DNA of 64,000 nucleotides from Siansivirga zeaxanthinifaciens CC-SAMT-1. GTDB lineage: Bacteria; Bacteroidota; Bacteroidia; Flavobacteriales; Flavobacteriaceae. The translations under genes were made by a program, and so were the position numbers. Location: contig NZ_CP007202.1 in NCBI RefSeq assembly GCF_000941055.1, positions 2,774,437 to 2,838,436 of the forward strand, read 5' to 3'. Positions 27,601-38,800 of the stretch are shown here, one piece after another (the stretch's first letter is position 1; each line of letters begins with the position of its first letter). The notes under the pieces are model-generated. The model searched no databases and was not told the DNA's origin. It saw only the letters and a list, made by a program, of their open reading frames with translations.

Positions 27601-27985
27601 ACAATTTGTTGCAGGTGTGCGTTATAAAGCCTGGAATCCGTATTCTGCTTTACATCCAACCATTGATGTTGATACACCATTAGTTTTTGATATTGTAGAC
27701 ACATGGAATAGACGCTCTATTGGTGGTTGTACTTATTTTGTTTCACATCCTGGAGGACGCTCTTACGATTCGCATCCAATTAATAGTTTTGAAGCCGAAT
27801 CGAGACGTATTAATCGTTTCTGGGAATTTGGTCATACCCAAGGTGAAATTGAAAATATTTCACAGGAATCATCAGATTCTTCAAGAAAAAGTGTTGAAGA
27901 GAAAGAAAGTGGAAAAAAATTCTCATATAAAGTGCTTCCAACTAATTTTGAATTCCCAAATACGTTAGATTTGCGAAAAAAATAA
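24659..27985 (+). CDS. Transglutaminase-like protease fused to DUF2126 (predicted amide ligase)
   Basis: 1108 residues, two parts. Residues 1-~270 are a bacterial transglutaminase-like unit: N-terminal beta domain, then the papain-type triad with Cys180 (NGSCRDYAW), His229 (DLHAWAEVY) and Asp245 (GWIGFDATSG). Residues ~300-1108 are DUF2126 (LTMGGEPTFVSIDDMEAPEW, EGYDAPKDHRLES, TGGGNHVTLGG). Aravind and colleagues predicted such families to act with permuted ATP-grasp and alpha-E proteins in forming and cleaving amide bonds; the product is unknown. First gene of a tight three-gene operon (gaps of 14 and 2 nt). The soluble protein has no signal peptide. Confidence 0.9.
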   Translation: MALKVVISHKTKYKYDRPVSLSPHVFRLRPAPHSRTPIESYSIKIKPENQFFNWQQDPFGNYIARLVFPEKTTELSIDVEIIADLKTINPFDFFVEKYAEEYPFEYDETLKKELLPYLEITDRGELLQDFLKKIDFSPRKTIYFLIDINRKIYEYLNYNIRMDPGVQTCEETLSQKNGSCRDYAWLFVQTLRHLGFGARFVSGYLVQLKSDEKSLDGPSGPEEDFTDLHAWAEVYIPGAGWIGFDATSGLLAGEGHIPLACTPSFESAAPVSGMTDVCETEFFFENSVTRIFESPRVTKPYTEEQWNAIYKLGRKVEKQLVKGDVRLTMGGEPTFVSIDDMEAPEWNTDADGPHKRQLAKDLSARLYDVFGKGAILHQAQGKWYPGEPLPRWQIEICWRKDGKKIWHDRSLFSLFAENPVIPADADKLFLQTLTKYLGVTDATIKPTYEDSFYFLWQEGQMPIDIDPTQENGNLLVKDKLKEILANGTSKPTGYVLPINNTRGDWYTCFWEFRRQHLFLIPGNSPIGLRLPLDSLLLKPFDEEFPVYIPDNFSKKKVLPSYKRVVSKRVEDILNNGLPHNKTNYFIRTALCAEIRDGKLHLFLPPVDSIEIFLDLMASIEATAKELSIPVVLEGYDAPKDHRLESMKVTPDPGVIEVNVQPANNWEELCNNTTTLYSEAKKSRLGTEKFMLDGKHTGTGGGNHVTLGGTSPADSPLLRKPSLLRSLLTFWQHHPGLSYLFSGAFVGATSQAPRIDEARMENLYELEIAFDQIPKDGEVPFWLTDRLFRHLLTDLTGNTHRAEFCIDKLYSPDSSSGRLGILELRAFDMPPHPQMSLMQNLLVRTLVAWFWKKPYEHKLVRWGTELHDKFLIEHFVREDIKDIVGQLNKAGYDFKEDWFDPFFEFRFPLHGMVEINNIHLELRAGIEPWNVLGEEATGNGTARYVDSSVERLQVKVKNFNNDRYVLTCNGIKVELRSTPVKEQFVAGVRYKAWNPYSALHPTIDVDTPLVFDIVDTWNRRSIGGCTYFVSHPGGRSYDSHPINSFEAESRRINRFWEFGHTQGEIENISQESSDSSRKSVEEKESGKKFSYKVLPTNFEFPNTLDLRKK

Positions 27986-27999
27986 ATTTAGTGTAATTA

Positions 28000-30555
28000 A
28001 TGATCACTGACTCGAACATATTATTTCAAAATTATTTTTCGAAAAGCAATAATTACGACGAAGTATTAAAATCTAATATGGATATAAACCCCAATTGGGA
28101 ACAGTTATTAGACAATATAACTTCTATGGACGTCGATACCCTAATCTCTAAGCAAAATGAGATTAATTGGTTAATGGACGAAAATGGTGTTACCTATAAT
28201 GTTTACAACGACCCAAAAGGTATGCACCGGTCTTGGGACTTAAATATTGTTCCTTTTTTAATTGATAAAAAAGAGTGGAATACGATTGAAAAAGGAATAA
28301 AACAACGTTCTGAAGTTTTAAACCTTATTTTAAAAGATATTTATGGCAAGCGAGAGCTTATTAAAAATGGTATAATTCCACCTGAAGTAATATTTGCGCA
28401 TCGCGGTTTTTTAAGACAATGCGATAAAATTGACTATACAACAACTAAAAATTTATTAATTCATTCGGCCGAAATTTCTCGTGGACCCGATGGACGCATG
28501 TGGGTTGTTAACGATCGAACCCAAGCACCCTCAGGGATGGGCTACGCTTTGGAAAACCGATATTCTATAAACAGAATATTACCCAGCATGTTTAAAGATA
28601 TTAATGTTAAGCAGCATTATTCATTTTTTCAGGAATTCAATCAAATGCTTATTGAGTCGGCGCCTCAAAATAAACCGAATCCAAATATTGTTATTTTAAC
28701 TCCTGGACCGCTTAACGAAACCTATTTTGAACACGCTTATTTGTCGTCATTTCTAGGATATCCACTTGTAAATGGTAACGATTTAGTAGTTAGAAACGGT
28801 AAAGTTTGGTTAAAATCGTTAAAAGAACTAAAGCAAGTCGATGTGATTTTACGCCGTGTCGACGATACTTTTATGGATCCTTTAGAATTAAGGGAAGATT
28901 CATATTTAGGTGTTACAGGAATTTTAGATGTTGTAAGAAATAAAAATGTAACCATTGTAAACCCTATTGGTAGTGGTATTTTAGAAAATTCCGGACTCAT
29001 TCCGTTTATGAATGCTATTTGTAATTATTTCTTAAAAGAAGATTTAATTCTACCCCAAATTGCTTCTTGGTGGTGCGGACAAGAAAAGGAACGAAATTTA
29101 GTTTTAAATAATCTTAAAAACTATGTTGTTAAGCGCATCGACAGATCGAACAGAGAAAGCATCTATTTCTGTGAATTCTTAAATAAGAAAGAATTAGAGG
29201 ATTTAAAAAATGAAATTTTAGCGAATCCATATAGATTTGTAGGACAAGAAAAAATATCCTTTTCCACAGCACCCGATTTTGTTAATGGCAAGTTAGAACC
29301 ACGAAAAGTTATGTGCCGTACGTTTTCTATTGCTAAAGACGACGGTTATATAGTAATGCCTGGTGGACTCGTTAGAGTAGCTCCAGAACGAGAAAATTTA
29401 TTTGTTTCTAACCAAAGGGGCGGCGTTAGTAAAGATTTTTGGGTTTTAACCGACGAGCAAGAAAGTAATATACAAAACTACGCATGGGACAACTCTTGTA
29501 GTATTTCCATCTCAGATATTAATGATTTGCCTAGTAACACTGCCGAAAACTTATTTTGGTCTGGTCGCTATCTGGGAAGAGCTTTAATGACGGCTCGATA
29601 TATTAGAATGGTGTTAAATACGCTTAGTAAATCGCAATATAACAGCAATACTTCCGAAGCCGAAAGTCTAAAATACCTTTTACAGTCTTTAACAAACATT
29701 ACCTCTACGTTTCCAGGTTTTGTTGGTAAAGGCAGTGAAGAACTTCTAAAAACGCCGTTAAAAGAAATTATTTCTTTAATGGTAGACCAAAATCGTATGG
29801 GAGGTTTTGCCCAAACCTTAACAAGTTTTAATAACTCGTATTATTCATTACGAAATTTATGGTCTAAAGACATGTGGCGTGTATTTGATAGTATTCAAAA
29901 ACTCTGGACCAAGTTTATTGAAGACGATATCTACTCGATAGGTTCTCTAACAAAACTTTTAGACCGCATTATTACCAGGCTAATTGCTTTTATGGGCTTA
30001 ATTGAAGAAAGCATCATGGTACAACAAGGCTTATTGCTCTATTTTATTGGTTTACAAACAGAACAAGCCATGATGCAAGTAGCCAAATGCCGTTCGTTAC
30101 TTGTTTTTAATTATGAAGAACGTTTGCAATACGAAATTCTTGAGTCGCTTTTAACCAGTGACGAAAGTTTAAATATTTACAGATATAGTTACAGATCGTA
30201 TTTAAGTCTTGAAAATGTGATTAACCTGAGCATTCTGGATAAGGAATATCCGAAATCTTTAAATTACCGACTTAAACGTATCCAAAAAGATATTGACAGA
30301 TTGCCGCATTCGAAATCGAAAGAAATGATAAGTGATTGTCAAATATTAATCGCTAAGGCAAACGAAAAAATTTCGGAATTAACGATTTTAAGCCTCACCG
30401 AACTCAATGAAGACAAAACGTTAAGACAAAAACTTGATGATGCACTTTCTGAACTTAGCGATTTGCTTCATGAAACATCGTTGTCTGTATCAAACACCTA
30501 TTTTAATCATTCGTATCAACAAACCCAATTGGTTAATCAAAATTTTCCATCATAA
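28000..30555 (+). CDS. Circularly permuted type 2 ATP-grasp protein fused to an alpha-E domain
   Basis: 851 residues. The N-terminal ~490 residues are the permuted ATP-grasp family (RSWDLNIVPFLID, LKDIYGKRELIKNGIIPPEV, RGPDGRMWVVNDRTQAPSG, and the nucleotide-binding end VMPGGLVRVAP with RGGVSKDFWVL). Residues ~510-830 are an alpha-helical alpha-E domain starting ENLFWSGRYLGRALMTARYI. These two are often separate genes in other bacteria; here they are one chain. Predicted to ligate amino acids or peptides using ATP, with the flanking transglutaminases as the hydrolytic or transfer component. Co-transcribed with both neighbours. Confidence 0.92.
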   Translation: MITDSNILFQNYFSKSNNYDEVLKSNMDINPNWEQLLDNITSMDVDTLISKQNEINWLMDENGVTYNVYNDPKGMHRSWDLNIVPFLIDKKEWNTIEKGIKQRSEVLNLILKDIYGKRELIKNGIIPPEVIFAHRGFLRQCDKIDYTTTKNLLIHSAEISRGPDGRMWVVNDRTQAPSGMGYALENRYSINRILPSMFKDINVKQHYSFFQEFNQMLIESAPQNKPNPNIVILTPGPLNETYFEHAYLSSFLGYPLVNGNDLVVRNGKVWLKSLKELKQVDVILRRVDDTFMDPLELREDSYLGVTGILDVVRNKNVTIVNPIGSGILENSGLIPFMNAICNYFLKEDLILPQIASWWCGQEKERNLVLNNLKNYVVKRIDRSNRESIYFCEFLNKKELEDLKNEILANPYRFVGQEKISFSTAPDFVNGKLEPRKVMCRTFSIAKDDGYIVMPGGLVRVAPERENLFVSNQRGGVSKDFWVLTDEQESNIQNYAWDNSCSISISDINDLPSNTAENLFWSGRYLGRALMTARYIRMVLNTLSKSQYNSNTSEAESLKYLLQSLTNITSTFPGFVGKGSEELLKTPLKEIISLMVDQNRMGGFAQTLTSFNNSYYSLRNLWSKDMWRVFDSIQKLWTKFIEDDIYSIGSLTKLLDRIITRLIAFMGLIEESIMVQQGLLLYFIGLQTEQAMMQVAKCRSLLVFNYEERLQYEILESLLTSDESLNIYRYSYRSYLSLENVINLSILDKEYPKSLNYRLKRIQKDIDRLPHSKSKEMISDCQILIAKANEKISELTILSLTELNEDKTLRQKLDDALSELSDLLHETSLSVSNTYFNHSYQQTQLVNQNFPS

Positions 30556-30557
30556 TT

Positions 30558-31460
30558 ATGATATTTCAAGTTTCACATACCACAAGTTACAATTATGAAA
30601 ATGATGTTACTTTTTGTCATAACATAACGACTTTAAAACCAAAAACACTTCCGGGTCAAAAACTACTTGAATACAAACTTGAAATCACTCCAAATCCAAC
30701 AGAAATATCAGAAAGACTCGATTTTTTTGGAAATTGGATTACGCGATTTTCCATTCAAAAACAACACACAAAATTATCGGTAACCGCCATTAGTAAAGTA
30801 TTACGCGATTACGATTTACAACCTAAAATTGAAGATTCTGAAAAAGGAAAAAATATAACTTTAGAAGAAGCTTTAGTTGCATTAAAAAAGAATGAAGAAG
30901 ACATTATTGATGCCAGACAATATATATTAGAATCTGTTTTAATAGCTAGAATTTCTTCAGATATTAAAGACTATGCCAGAGTATCGTTTAAGCCAAACCG
31001 ACCTGTTTACGAAGCCGCATACGAGCTTATGCAACGTATTTATACCGATTTCGATTTCGATCCAGAATTCACCAACGTGGCAACCCCTATTCATGAAGTA
31101 ATGAAAGAGAAAAAAGGAGTATGTCAAGATTTCGCCCAAATAGCCATTGCCTGTGTACGTTCTATGGGATTACCAGCGCGTTATATTAGTGGATACATTG
31201 AAACTTTACCTCCTCCTGGAAAAGAGAAACTAGTTGGCACCGATGCCTCTCATGCTTGGTTTTCGGTTTATATCCCAGGTTTTGGATGGGTAGATTTTGA
31301 TCCTACAAATAATCAAGTACCAAAAAACCAACATATTATAGTTTCCTGGGGAAGAGATTATTACGATGTGCCACCTCTTAAAGGGGTTATTTATAGCACT
31401 GGAAAAAATACGATGGCAGTTGCAGTAGATATTAGACCTGCCGTAGATGTTATAGAATAA
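30558..31460 (+). CDS. Transglutaminase-like protein, third gene of the ATP-grasp operon
   Basis: 300 residues: N-terminal beta domain (about 1-90) and transglutaminase core with an intact triad Cys189 (KGVCQDFAQ), His232 (SHAWFSVY) and Asp248 (GWVDFDPTNN). Paralogous in layout to the N-terminal part of the 1108-residue protein. Starts 2 nt after the preceding stop. Cytosolic, no signal peptide. Probably a peptidase or amide-transfer enzyme acting on the same unknown substrate. Its 3' end faces the ABC ATPase gene with only 6 nt between. Confidence 0.92.
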   Translation: MIFQVSHTTSYNYENDVTFCHNITTLKPKTLPGQKLLEYKLEITPNPTEISERLDFFGNWITRFSIQKQHTKLSVTAISKVLRDYDLQPKIEDSEKGKNITLEEALVALKKNEEDIIDARQYILESVLIARISSDIKDYARVSFKPNRPVYEAAYELMQRIYTDFDFDPEFTNVATPIHEVMKEKKGVCQDFAQIAIACVRSMGLPARYISGYIETLPPPGKEKLVGTDASHAWFSVYIPGFGWVDFDPTNNQVPKNQHIIVSWGRDYYDVPPLKGVIYSTGKNTMAVAVDIRPAVDVIE

Positions 31461-31466
31461 TTTTAA

Positions 31467-32690
31467 TTAATGCTCTAATACTTTTCCTGTCGAACCCGCT
31501 TCGTTCGTTGTTAATTTGTAAATAAAATCAGGTTTTAACAAACCTTCTTCAAGCCTATGAGACACATACAAAATAGTTGTATTGGTTTCTTTAGCAATTT
31601 TATTTATTAACTGTGAAAATAATTTAACATCATGGTCGTCTAAACCATTGGTAGGTTCATCTAATATTAATAATGGTGGGTGTTTCACCATAGCTCTGGC
31701 GATTAAAACAAGACTCTGATGCCCTTTAGAGAGTGATAAAAAACTTTCTTTACGTTTTTCAAAAAGCCCTAAAACATGCAGCCATTGTTGGGCACTTTTT
31801 ATTTGCTGATTGGTAGGTTGTTTATACAAACCAATAGTGTCGAAAAAACCAGAAACAATCATGTTACCTATGGAGTCCAGGCGTTTAAAACCTCTTAGCA
31901 TTTCAGAAGAGAAATAACCAATCTTTCTTTTTATTTCCCAAACACTTTCTCCAGAACCTTTTTTTACTCCAAATAAGGTAATATTCTGGCCAAATGCCTT
32001 TGGGTTATCACCAAAAATCATACTTAAAATGGTGCTTTTACCAGAACCGTTTGGTCCTATTAATTGCCAGAATTCACCTGGTTTAATTTCCCAGTTGATA
32101 CGACTTAATATCGTTCGGTCACCATATGAAACAGAAACGTTATTAAATTTAATTACAGGATGATACACCTGGTAATCTAAATGACCACTAGAAGGTAAAC
32201 TTTCTAAAAATGGCTTAGAAAATTTATTATCTGTATGGTTAACAAGTAAAACTAAGGAGTCATTTTTAATTTGATAGATTTGCTCAATAAACGGAAGAAA
32301 GTCTCCTACTCTATTTTCAATTTGAATGATTAGAGTTGTTTGACTTAGTTTTGAAAAAACACTTTGTATTTCTTGTTGAAAACTAACATCTAAACTACCC
32401 AGTAAATTATCTACAATAATATAATCGGGCGATTTAGATATTATATATTGTAAAAGTGCTTTTTTGCGTTCGCCCTGTGAAGCGAACTGCAAACTCTTTA
32501 TTTTATCTGTTTTAACTTGATAAATACCATGCGTTCTTTCTTCTTCTATAAACTTATTAATTGTTATTTCAGAGAAAAGCGCGCCTTTTAAATGGGATAA
32601 ATCACCAAATAAGCCTTTATTAATAATTGCGTCTATAAGTGCTTTCTTATTGTCTAGGTTAGAAATATAAAGCGCCTTATGAGTAATCAA
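31467..32690 (-). CDS. Tandem ABC ATPase (ModF/PhrA-like) with a degenerate first domain
   Basis: 407 residues, two ABC modules and no membrane segments. Domain 2 is complete: Walker A IGPNGSGKST (about 208-217), Walker B LLILDEPTNGLD, switch His in YVSHRLEE, though the signature is LSKGHQ instead of LSGGQ. Domain 1 lacks a recognisable Walker A: the N-terminus reads NLDNKKALIDAIINKG where the P-loop should be, but it keeps a signature-like SQGERKKALLQYI and a Walker-B-like YIIVDNLLGSLD. It therefore probably binds one functional composite ATP site. Role unknown; the family includes ModF. Starts 6 nt after the kinase-like gene. Confidence 0.85.
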   Translation of the reverse strand: MITHKALYISNLDNKKALIDAIINKGLFGDLSHLKGALFSEITINKFIEEERTHGIYQVKTDKIKSLQFASQGERKKALLQYIISKSPDYIIVDNLLGSLDVSFQQEIQSVFSKLSQTTLIIQIENRVGDFLPFIEQIYQIKNDSLVLLVNHTDNKFSKPFLESLPSSGHLDYQVYHPVIKFNNVSVSYGDRTILSRINWEIKPGEFWQLIGPNGSGKSTILSMIFGDNPKAFGQNITLFGVKKGSGESVWEIKRKIGYFSSEMLRGFKRLDSIGNMIVSGFFDTIGLYKQPTNQQIKSAQQWLHVLGLFEKRKESFLSLSKGHQSLVLIARAMVKHPPLLILDEPTNGLDDHDVKLFSQLINKIAKETNTTILYVSHRLEEGLLKPDFIYKLTTNEAGSTGKVLEH

Positions 32691-32696
32691 AAAAAA

Positions 32697-33557
32697 TTAT
32701 AATTTACTTGTATGAAAAGCTACTAAGCCTTCAATAGGTCTGCGTTCAATGTTACCTAAAGTAAAGCCCATCTCATTGGCAACCTCTTGTATTTGATCTT
32801 TAGCAAAAAATGCGATAGATCCCGCGAAGTGAACCGGACAGGTTTTTATTTCTTCTTTATACTGCATAATCATGGTTTTTGTAAACAAACGAATACCATC
32901 TTTAATAACATTTAAGATATATTCTGAATCTTTGTTTAAAAACATGAATTCTGCAAAATTTGCAAGATAGGCATTAGGATTAGGCTGCTTGTAGATGTTG
33001 TATTTAATATAATCGGCATCTAAATTATATTTGGTTTCAAAAGCGATTTTAATATCTTCAGGCATCAAATTAAAATAGTAATCTCTAATTAATTGACGAC
33101 CATAATAATTACCAGAAGCATCGTCCATGATTGAATATCCTAAAGAATCAACCCTTTGTACTAAATTTTCGCCATCGTAATAACTACAATTAGAACCTGT
33201 ACCTAAAATACAAACTACGGCAGCTTCGGTAGTAGAATTTATAGTTGCAAAAATGGCAGCCATTGTGTCTTCATGTACATAAACTTCGGCATTTTTAAAA
33301 ATGCTTTCCAGTACAGCTGTTACCGAATTTTTCGGCTTTTCTGTACCACAACCAGCACCATAGAAAAATACATGAGTTACACTGTTTTTATGAGCTTTTA
33401 AATCCTCATTTTCTTTAATTATTTTCTTCAGTTTCTTATCAGAAATAATTTCTGGATTAAGACCCTTCGTTCTTATTTTTTCTAATAATTTATTTCCATT
33501 ATTATCTACAGCAATCCAATCGGATTTTGTAGAACCACTATCAACAATTAAAATCAT
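32697..33557 (-). CDS. N-acetylglucosamine kinase-like protein (BadF/BadG family)
   Basis: 286 residues of the ASKHA fold. The phosphate-1 motif is LIVDSGSTKSDWIAV at the N-terminus; phosphate-2 is VCILGTGSNCSYYDG, and the adenosine region is HFAGSIAFFAK. Relatives phosphorylate N-acetylglucosamine or muropeptide-derived sugars, so a role in cell-wall recycling is likely. The gene is separated from gapA by a terminator and overlaps in transcription with the downstream ABC ATPase gene. Confidence 0.85.
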   Translation of the reverse strand: MILIVDSGSTKSDWIAVDNNGNKLLEKIRTKGLNPEIISDKKLKKIIKENEDLKAHKNSVTHVFFYGAGCGTEKPKNSVTAVLESIFKNAEVYVHEDTMAAIFATINSTTEAAVVCILGTGSNCSYYDGENLVQRVDSLGYSIMDDASGNYYGRQLIRDYYFNLMPEDIKIAFETKYNLDADYIKYNIYKQPNPNAYLANFAEFMFLNKDSEYILNVIKDGIRLFTKTMIMQYKEEIKTCPVHFAGSIAFFAKDQIQEVANEMGFTLGNIERRPIEGLVAFHTSKL

Positions 33558-33570
33558 GAGTTATTAAAAT

Positions 33571-33615
33571 AAAAACTCCACAGACTCTTGTGATATACAA
33601 TAATTCTGTGGAGTC
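33571..33615 (-). terminator. Terminator of the pfkA-gapA operon
   Basis: ACTCCACAG (33575-33583) and CTGTGGAGT (33606-33614) form a 9-bp stem with a 22-nt loop. On the reverse strand a TTTTTATTTT tail follows, just after gapA. Confidence 0.75.
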
Positions 33616-33638
33616 GTTAATACTTAAATTATATAAAA

Positions 33639-35644
<2,006 letters not shown>

Positions 35645-35807
35645 AAATTTCTAATTTATAGAGGTAAAATTACTAAAGAAAAATCATTTATCTATACCAT
35701 TTATCCTATTTTCTTACCGATATTAAACTATAACGTTTTAGTTTATTGAAATATAAATATTAGCTAACTAATAATAAATAATCCTGATTTTTAGCGCTAT
35801 TAAATTA

Positions 35808-38800
35808 TCAATTAGGCGTTTTGTGTTTTATATAATCTGGAAGGGAAGATTCGTTATTCTCTGGCTTAACTTCTTCTATTACTGATGTTTCATCTTCTGG
35901 TTTTTTAAACAAACGCTGAATTAATTCCTTAAAGGTATCAAACTCTACGCTATAAGCCAAACCAATGCCCTGGGTATAACCCACAGCTTCACCAAAGTTT
36001 CTTATACTATTTTCTCTGTTAAACACCTTGGCAGTTAGTGTTCCGTCTTTATTTAAAAGAAAATCAATTTCTACATCTCCAGCTACAACGGTTTGGGTTG
36101 CCGATTGCCCACCTATTGGAACGGCTACTTTTCCATTTATTAAAACCCGATCGCTTATACGTGTTTGAAGAGTAACCCCAAAACGATCCTGTGTTTGATA
36201 ATCTGGTCGGTTTTGACCTGCTTCGTAATTTAATCCAATATTTAATTTGCCGTCGCCATTGGTAAAAATACCATTTAAAATACCATTAAGTCTTTCGGCA
36301 ATAGTACCCGAAAAATTAAGTTCATTTAATCCTCGTGAAAATGATCCTGTTGAAATTAAATACAGGGCTTGATTTTGCCTATCGTCTGCAGATTCTAAAC
36401 GGTATTGAAGCTCTGAACGAATGGAGGAATTTACGTTTGGAAACTTAAAATCGTATAAAGGTATGGGGCGTTCTAAATCGCCAGTTAAATTAATATTTAA
36501 CTCTACAGGTATGCTTCTGTTAATGGGATTATCTAATAATGGCGATGGGTTTGCCTGTGTTTTATAAACAGCAAACATATTTATTTGTGCTTTAAGCGGG
36601 TTCCCCTCCCAAGCAATGGTTCCTCCGGGTTTCACAGTAAATTCCTTTTGAATTAATCCGGCATAAGCAAAATTATAAACCCCTTCGAAAACCGAGAAAT
36701 CTCCCCACATGTTAAATTTTCCATTGGTGTTTATTTCTACCAGCAAACCACCACTACCACGACCTTTTAAAGCGTGTCCAGATTCTTTATCGATAATAAT
36801 TTCAACTTCTGCATCTTGAGTAACATCTAAATCGAAGTCCAACTCCAACCCTTTTACATCTCGTAAAACCACTTCTTTTCCCAGCTGCCTGGCGCGTTTT
36901 TCTTGTTTTGTAATAAAGTGTATATAGGTATTATCTCCAAACGATTCGGTATCACTTAACGGTATTTTAAATACTGTACCTGCTTTTGTTTCGCCCACTA
37001 CTTTAATTACTAACTCATCGGTTGGCCCTTTTATACTAGCTCTTCCTCCTATAAATCCTGTTCCGTAATACAGAGCATCTTCATCTTCTTTGGTATCTAA
37101 AACCAATAATTTTGGTGTTCTTAAATTTAAATCGAGTGCCCAAGTTGAAAAATTATCATGACTTATCGAACCATCTAACTCACCAACCGTATTGTATTTT
37201 ACATCTTTTAATTGAATTTTATTAAAAATAAAACTTTGGTTGGCTAGAGTAACTTTGGCTTCGTTTATAAAATCGTAGTTTACATTTAAATAAGGAATCC
37301 CCATACCACCCTTTTGAATATCTAATTCGCCCTCTATATCGGGTTTATTTAAATTACCAAGCACGGCAACCTTGCCCGAAGCCACACCCCGAATATCACT
37401 TAAAATATCTTTTAAAAATGGATTTAGAGGTTGAAGGCTAAAATCGTCTAATATTAAATCGACATTGATGGTCGATTGCTTGCCACTTACATATATATTA
37501 CCAAGGGCATTAAATGTTTTCTTTATATCGTCTTTAATGGTTAAATCTATGGCATAATTTGTTAGGTCTTCATTACCCGTAATGTTGGCGTTAAACGAAC
37601 CCAAATTAAAATCGTTAACACTCAAATCGTCTATAACCATTGATGAACTTGGTAAATAATTACCATTTTTCTGAAGAATATTTAATTTTCCGTTAACCAA
37701 TCCAGTTAGCGATAAACTATCAATATCTGGGGTGATTTTTTCTAAATGAACGTTTTTAAAATTCAAGTTCAAATCTTTTTGAGTTGAATCTTTAATAAAA
37801 CCAGAAAGCTTTATTTCCTCGTCATTATGATTGATAATAAATTGGTCTATATTAAATTTTGTGAAACTTTTATTGAAGGTTACTTTATTGAATTTGTCTT
37901 TCTTATCGTTTATAAACCACTTATTATCTTTAATGGTTACATCCGATTTTTTAAACCCAACAACCGATTCATTCTCTTCATTAATGGTATGGTATAAACT
38001 TAAATTGTAAATATCGTTACTTTTCTTTCCGCCTTTAAATTCTGTTCTTACAAACAAGGTATCGTTAACCGTCACATTAATTAAATTAAAGTTTGCAACA
38101 TCATAATATTTAGTTTTTAGGCTATCGGCTTCAATGTAGGTATTAAATACCGGATTACTATTATCTACTTGTAACTCCACATTATCAACTAAGTATTCGT
38201 TAAGTTTAATTAAAGGCGATTTAAACGTTAGTTTAAATTGATTTTGGTCGCTCTCTACCTGACCACGAATAAACGTATTTTTACCCAATTCGATGTCTGG
38301 ATAAAACACTTCAATAATTTTATTATAAATTTTAAAATTGAAATGTATGGATTGGTTAGGCTGAACCTTATAAGGTTTATAGTTTGTGTAAATATGGCCA
38401 ATGGAGTTTTGGAATAACTTTTTCAAGTCTTTAAAAACAAATTTTCCTTTTAGTTCGCCTTCAATAATATCGGGAGATTGAATTTCAATAAAACGTATAT
38501 CATCTTCAAAACGCGACGATAAGTAAAGTTGATTAAAATTATAAGTGTCGTTTTGATTTTTGTAGGATGTATTTTCGAAAGTAATTTTACCAACAGCATC
38601 ATCAATTGTGCTGCTGTTCATATTCATTTTTATATCACTTCTAAAAATTGAAATACTATCGCTTTTAATAAAATTTAAAACATTTAAATTGGCGTAATCA
38701 ATTTTAGCTTCGAAATCGTATTTTTTAACATGTTCTGAAAAATCTACAAGTCCTAAAAAGTTTAATTTTAAGTTTTCATCGGTAGAAACTAAATTACCAT

